64,000 bases of DNA, taken from Nyssa sinensis (Eukaryota; Streptophyta; Magnoliopsida; Cornales; Nyssaceae). Positions within the stretch are counted from its first letter, which is position 1. Each line of letters starts with the position of its first letter. This document shows, piece after piece, positions 58,843 to 64,000 of the stretch. The stretch is from positions 13,974,969 through 14,038,968 of the forward strand of contig CM018051.1 of assembly GCA_008638375.1 (NCBI GenBank). Reading direction: 5' to 3'. The position numbers and the translations under genes were made by a program. A model generated the notes under the pieces. It was not told where the DNA came from and made no database searches. It saw only the letters and a list, made by a program, of their open reading frames with translations.

Positions 58843-59257
58843 AGGTTTGTTCATCAATTATTATCACCTGAAGTATAACAAATATATACTTAATCATCAA
58901 AAAATAATAGAATTTACTATCACTAAAATCAAATATAAAATATTTATTGCATAATGCAAGCTAATCTATATACGTATAAATTTTTCATACACATACATAT
59001 ACACATACACAATAACCCTTCATTGAGATTGGTAAGTCACATTGCCTTGCAATAAAGTAATATTAATATCTAATGCATGTCAGGGTAAAGATGATGAATT
59101 GAACAAATTAAAGAAAGAAACAAGCGAAAGAGAACATTTCTCTATTAGCCTGAGTTGATTTTGAAATATATGGAAGCTTACAAAAATCTAAAATTGAATT
59201 GCGCTTTAGAAATTTCCAGAATTGGAACCTCAACCATAAGTAAACAAATATTTAAAC

Positions 59258-59479
59258 AGTGATTTGAAGTTGGTATTAGATGCTTTGAAAGTAAACCAAT
59301 CGAACATTATATGCATGACCCAGCTGAGATGCAATAATTCAGATAACCAGAAACCCAGTGGTTTCTGCATCCATGTTTTTGATGAGGTGCGGAGTATTTT
59401 AAATATATTTGATAAACCGATTCACTATGTAGAGTACAACGGCTCCGATGATGATCTAGTTGATTGTGTTGCTAGCAAG
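59258..59479 (+). other. Possible exon of unknown gene
   Basis: Bounded by an AG (tttaaacag) and a GT (gcaaggtaata). Open for 73 codons with balanced composition, including GFCIHVFDEVRSILNIFDKP and YVEYNGSDDDLVD. I do not recognise the family. It is on the strand opposite to the CACTA transposase and could be a captured host exon or chance. Confidence 0.25.
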
Positions 59480-60676
59480 GTAATAAATCATTAGGCTCTG
59501 TGTGAGTGTGTTTTTTTTTTTTTTTGGCACTTAATTATCTTATGATTTTTTCTTACTTTTATTTAAATTTTGTTTTTGTTTCAGAAAATAAAAGTCATAA
59601 TTATGAGGAATTAATTACTTTTATTTCTTCTTTGTATTAATTAATTTTGTACTTTGGGATTCTACTTTGCTTAATTTTTTGTTTATGTCCACTTATATAG
59701 TTTCTAATTTATTTTCTAACTTCATGTTTCGACGTAGTAGGCTTCTCTAGAGATGCCTATTAAAAAAAAATTAGAGTCATTTTATAAGTGACTTTTCAAG
59801 AATCAAAAACTCATCTTAAGATCACAACTACTGTACTATCGAAAATGTTAGAATGACATATGATAAATTGGTAAGAGAAAGTTCACCCGCAAGGATCTCA
59901 GTAACTTGAATAAGACCAGCAATATCTAGTTCTGTGACATTTCTCTATTAGCTCTCTGTAATCAACTGGGTTCTTCTTCTTTAATTATGTTCATACAAAT
60001 AGTGGAGTATGATCAAAGCATTGTGTTAAGTGAACTTATTAAGAAGAAGTTCTAAAAGAAAGAAATTACATTTATTTTGGAGAATATCAATCATAAAGAA
60101 AGAGTAATTGAGCTGGGAAATGCTTGACACAGCAACATTAAAATAACAAAAACTCAGAAATTAATGACAGATTTATACGTATATAGATTAGCTTGCATTT
60201 TTTATATGCACAATAATTTTCATCTCTTCATTAATTTAATCTCATTTATTCACAAATTCAAAATTTATAAATATATTTAACTCTTCAACAAAACAAAACA
60301 AAAAAATAAAAATATTATAATAAAATAAAAAATTAATTACAAAAGTTTGTTGGTCAAGCAAATTACATGCTTAGACATCGAAGTAATTTTTTTGTATTGG
60401 AACGTCCCAGTCACCCTACACTATTATCTAGTTATAAAAATATATATTTATATATAAAAGTGAAAGAATTATAAAACAAAAACTGCTGGACAAATAAAAG
60501 TGAAAGGATTATAAAACAAAAACTGCTGGACAAATATATATATATATATATATATGTCTATTTATATATAGAAGTGAAAGGCTGCTCCTGCATATAATGT
60601 ATATATGTGTGTGTGTATGTATATATAATATTATAAAACTAGAAGCTTCCAAAGGAAGCTAGCAGGTCATCTATAG

Positions 60677-60871
60677 AAGCAGCCGAAACTGCTGGACAAA
60701 GAAAGATATAGCAGCGTAGAAGCTGCTGGACCAATTGAACAAATTAAACAAAAAGGGGCAGCGTTGGAAGCTTCTAGCAGAAAGCTTGTTGGAAAATATG
60801 TAGATAATTTTGAAAGCTTCTTGAAGAGGCTGGAACAGTGGAAAAAAGAGGAAGAGGGGCAGCACGTTTGA
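60677..60871 (+). other. Possible terminal exon of unknown gene
   Basis: Preceded by ctatag (a possible acceptor) and open for 64 codons to the TGA at 60869. It is charged and helical-looking, with EASSRKLVGKYVDNFESFLK and LEQWKKEEEG, perhaps a coiled coil. No family is recognised, and its relation to 59258-59479 on the same strand is unknown. Confidence 0.25.
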
Positions 60872-62185
60872 AGAACTAAAAGGGCAGAGATTCGGTTAAC
60901 TGTTAAGTGATTTTTCTTTAATTCAAGGAAAATTTTAGAACAATGCAATCAAGATTTAATATTGATGATTTCGTTCAAGAAGTTCAAACATGGTGGCGCC
61001 GTTCACATTCTGGCCGGTGAGTTTCAGATAGTGTATATATATATATATATATATTTATATAAACACAAATATATGGGATGGCGAGGGGAAGAGAGGGATA
61101 CCTCTGATGGTGAACTGAAAAGCTTGACTTGTAGCGAAATCGACGGTGGCGATGGGTATTGCGCCGTTCCTGGCTGTTCCCGTTTCTGCAGCAGGTAGTG
61201 GTGGTGTTTGTGTTGCAACGTGAAGGCAGCAGGTAGTGGTGGTGTTTGTGTTGCAACATGAAAAAGGGTTAGATTAGGGTTTTGAAGTTGTCTTTTGATG
61301 TGTGTACATGAAAAAGGCAAGTTGAATGTATAACAGGTTGATTATCATAGGCAGGGAAACCACGACCTTTGGGTTTCTTTCACATTTTTTTTTGTAAAAA
61401 ATAATTAAGGTTGCTTGGGATTGGAAATAACTATTACCTTATTTTATTATCTAGATCTTTAAGGTTGCTTGGGAGAATTTTTTAGATTGGTCTTTCCATT
61501 TGATCTTTACAAAAGTTTTCTTCAAAAAAAATATGGCTTTTAAAAATATTTTTACATTGATTTTATTTTTTTAAATACAAAAAACAAGTTTGCAAAAATA
61601 TATAATTTTAGGTTGAGTTCATCTTCAATAATTACTCATATTTAAATAAAACCTTCATTTGATATGAATATTTACTCAAAGCTTTTGAAAAGTATTTTGT
61701 TTCAAAATTTCAAAAATTGAATTTAAGTAATAATTTAATTAAGCTAATGAACTATATTTTTTGAATTTAAATATAAGTTTAACTAAAATTCAATCCGTTA
61801 GGATTCATTTGAAATAACCTTTCAATGCTCATTGCTTTTTTGTGTTGTATTTGCAAAAGCTGGTTTCCAAAAATGTGCTTAGCTATTTAATTAAGTTTTT
61901 AAAATTATTTTTGTATTAATTTTATTTTTTAAACACAATTTTGTGCATGTTTTGTTCTCAAAACACAAATATATATAGTTAAATACATTTTAGTACGGAC
62001 CTTTTAATTTATTACTCGTTTCAAATAAGGTCATTTATTATAAATTACTTTAAATAAGTTACTTAATTTATATTTTGTTTCAAATAAGATTCTCTATTTT
62101 AAATTATTTCAAATAAGATTTTCTATTTTAAATTATTTTAAATAAGACTCTTAATTTGAATGAAAGAAAACAAGTGATTTGAAAT

Positions 62186-62565
62186 CACTACAAGAAAATA
62201 GGCGTTTTGCGGCGAATTAGGAGCGGCGCTTTTTACCAACCGCCACTAATTTGTGACAAATGAAAATAACCGCCACTAATTTGTGACAAATGAAAATAAC
62301 CGCCACTATTTAGCGACACTTAATCAAACCGCCGCTAATTAGCGGCGCCATTCGTGGCAGTTACTAAAGTTTGCCATTGTATTTCATTAAAACGACTTCG
62401 TTTTGTTAGAAGTTAGTGACGATTATAGGAAACGCCGCTTTGTTACGACGGTTATTTTAAAGCGCCGCAAAATAGTGGCGGTTATTTTCATCTGCCACAA
62501 ATTAGTGGCGGTTGGTAAAAAGCGCCACTTAGAATTCGTCGCGAAAGGCCTATTTTCTTGTAGTG
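62186..62565. mobile_element. Foldback CACTA miniature element, 380 bp
   Basis: Begins CACTACAAGAAAATAGGC and ends with the inverse complement GCCTATTTTCTTGTAGTG. The inverted ends extend over more than 100 bases with few differences (CGCTTTTTACCAACCGCC on both sides), and the left arm has an extra direct repeat of about 30 bases. There is no coding capacity. CACTA ends normally carry a 3-bp target duplication; here the flanks are AAT and GTT, so none is seen. It could be mobilised by a CACTA transposase. Whether it belongs to the neighbouring element's family is unknown. Confidence 0.85.
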
Positions 62566-64000
62566 GTTATACGCCTTTCAAAGGCGTAATAATCTTCTAC
62601 GCTTTTTACGTGGATATAACCAAATACAGAGTCTTTCTCTTCTTTCTCTTCCGTCTTTCGTCTTTCTCTTCCGTCTTACTCTTCCGTTTTTCCTGATCTC
62701 TTGGTTAGATCAATCGAAGGAATAATAGCTCAAGTGGATCTGGACTTTTCCTAGTCTGGTTGGCTTCAGTCCCTCCGGTGAGAAAGCCCAGTAATATCCC
62801 CATACTCACCACCGACGCCATTGAATTCTTCACTCTCACTCCATTCTGTTTGACGGTTTTTCATCTGAATCTCTCAGTTCATCTCACAAAGGCACAGGCC
62901 AGTTCGAGGTGGGGCATCAAAATTGCTGTTAGACTACTTTCATACTGAAATTACAGGTACATAAATTGAACCTCTCTATTAATTTTCAAATTGAATATTC
63001 ACAGATCTGTTATGGCAATCTTGGTTTGCTGCTTTATTCTTCTAGAGATACAGGTATAGATTATGTACTTTTGAAAAACAGTATATGTTTAAAGTTTAAT
63101 TGAGGTATTGAAGAAAAAAATTGTTTGTAAAAAGGAAATATGTATTAAACTTAAGTTACTAAAATGCAAAAGTAAATTATGACTGTTATGGAGTGAAAAC
63201 AGTATATGGTTATCATTCTATCCTTGCAATTTATTACAAAACAGTGTTGAGAAAACAGTGTTAAAATTTTTAGCTGCTTTATGGCTGATTTTAAGGGCTG
63301 TTTTGTAAAGTTTTTGGCTGCTTGATCGGTGCAAAACTGCAAGTGCACAGTATCGTAGTTTTATAATAAAGTGATGAGTAAAGTATCATCCTCAGGGATT
63401 GGTGGCTTACTTTTGACAAGTACCGAAATTAAATTAATCTCGATTTTATTTAGAAAATTCACTAAGATCTTTAGAATTGCAAATTAAAATAAAATCAACG
63501 CAAAGAGAATACTAAAATGAAAAGAGAGATATTGTTCGAAATTCAAATTAATGGGGAGAAGAATTCTAGGAAATCAATTTCACCTAATCCCTCACTATGC
63601 TTTACTGATCTAACTAATTTAATTTAAATCTCAATGTTTGTTAGCAAATCGCTAATTCATCCAAAAGCCTCTTTCGACAGTCAATTGGACACTTTTCTTG
63701 TTCATTATTTTACACAAGAATATGCAAATTAATAAACCAAGAAAGCAATAAAACCAATGATTTTAATACTACACAGGTTCATATAAGTCTTTCAATCTCT
63801 ATATTTACCTATGCTGAAATATTCAAGATCCATCCCATAATTCCCTCTTTCGACAGCAAATTACAAGATTAAAATCATCTAATTAGTGGCCAATTAATTA
63901 GAAGCATTAAATTCAGAATAAATCAGTCAAACATGAAAAGAATTACTTCAAATTAAAATAGAAAAGCAAGCATAGTTCGGAACTAGACTACATCGTTTTC
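62566..64000. other. Non-coding right end of the window
   Basis: A pyrimidine-rich stretch with repeated tctttctcttccgt lies at 62635-62690. The frame at 62760-62948 begins at a TTG, has no family likeness and is not called. From about 63330 the sequence (gcaaaactgcaagtgcacag...) looks like a dispersed plant repeat, but I cannot name its class from sequence alone. Confidence 0.45.

Larger units (their letters stand above)
54001..58854 (-). mobile_element. CACTA (En/Spm-type) DNA transposon, coding part
   Basis: Two minus-strand genes in the order usual for plant CACTA elements: a tnp2-type transposase (58842 to 55130) and a Transposase_24 gene (54928 into the gap). The far end lies in or beyond the gap. 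On the near side no terminus could be fixed. The first TTTTCTTGTAGTG on the plus strand is at 62553-62565, but that one also closes a small foldback element. Confidence 0.85.
58860..62185. other. Mostly non-coding DNA upstream of the transposase
   Basis: Probably contains the transposase promoter and possibly the 5' end of the CACTA element, but no terminus was identified. It holds (TA)n near 60535 and 61036, a 40-bp tandem duplication at about 60457-60536, a 38-bp tandem duplication at about 61188-61263, and two short open stretches listed separately. The AT-rich part at 61380-62180 has no features. Confidence 0.5.

Noticed and set aside
60984..61320. Minus-strand His/Thr-rich frames
   Set aside because: Created by the 38-bp tandem duplication and a TA run; no domain.
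62760..62948. 62-residue frame near the right end
   Set aside because: Begins at TTG, has no match to a known family and no supporting splice context.

Overview
This is nuclear DNA from a eudicot plant. It carries TIR-type (TNL) disease-resistance-like genes, which are typical of dicots, with plant splice sites (GT/AG) and long AT-rich non-coding stretches. It also carries LINE, LTR-retrotransposon and CACTA remnants and a PRA1-family pseudogene. The species cannot be told from the sequence. There are no bacterial-style operons, and most open frames are chance or repeat-derived. One 100-N scaffold gap lies at 53901-54000.

Layout. (1) About 655-9785 is the left copy of a segmental duplication. 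It holds a dead LINE 3' end (zf-RVT/RNase H), a short gene fragment and much AT-rich DNA. (2) 9786-26815 is about 17 kb absent from the other copy. It is old unidentifiable DNA split by a complete, non-coding, minus-strand LTR retrotransposon (12467-22311; LTRs over 3 kb, 5-bp target duplication TCAAC, initiator-Met-type primer-binding site). (3) 27080-about 32424 is TNL copy 1 (TIR, NB-ARC, LRR, C-JID-like end). (4) 33401-33931 is a minus-strand PRA1 pseudogene. (5) About 34835-42570 is the right copy of the 655-9785 block. (6) 42794-53645 is TNL copy 2. Its first intron has grown to 7.3 kb through two nested long LTRs of opposite orientation, the inner one a solo LTR with target duplication GATGA. 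(7) From 54001 to about 58854, minus strand, is a CACTA (En/Spm) transposon with a Transposase_24 gene cut by the gap and a tnp2/DUF4218/DUF4216 transposase. (8) 58860-64000 is mostly empty apart from two short unknown open stretches and a 380-bp foldback CACTA miniature element with long inverted ends.

The two TNLs share exon structure base for base, but each is broken. Copy 1 has a 19-bp out-of-frame duplication after the P-loop and a 131-bp out-of-frame duplication in the LRR. Copy 2 has a one-base insertion shortly after the matching place and another in the C-terminal region. As written, both would give TIR plus P-loop proteins of nearly equal length (about 280 and 286 residues). The CACTA transposase is likewise split by a 49-bp out-of-frame duplication. 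Short local tandem duplications (19, 38, 40, 49, 131 bp) recur across the window.

I see no clearly new biological system. The observations most worth following are the parallel truncation of both TNLs, the inverted pair of related LTRs inside the TNL intron, and an antisense tRNA-like A-box/B-box module in the long LTR family.
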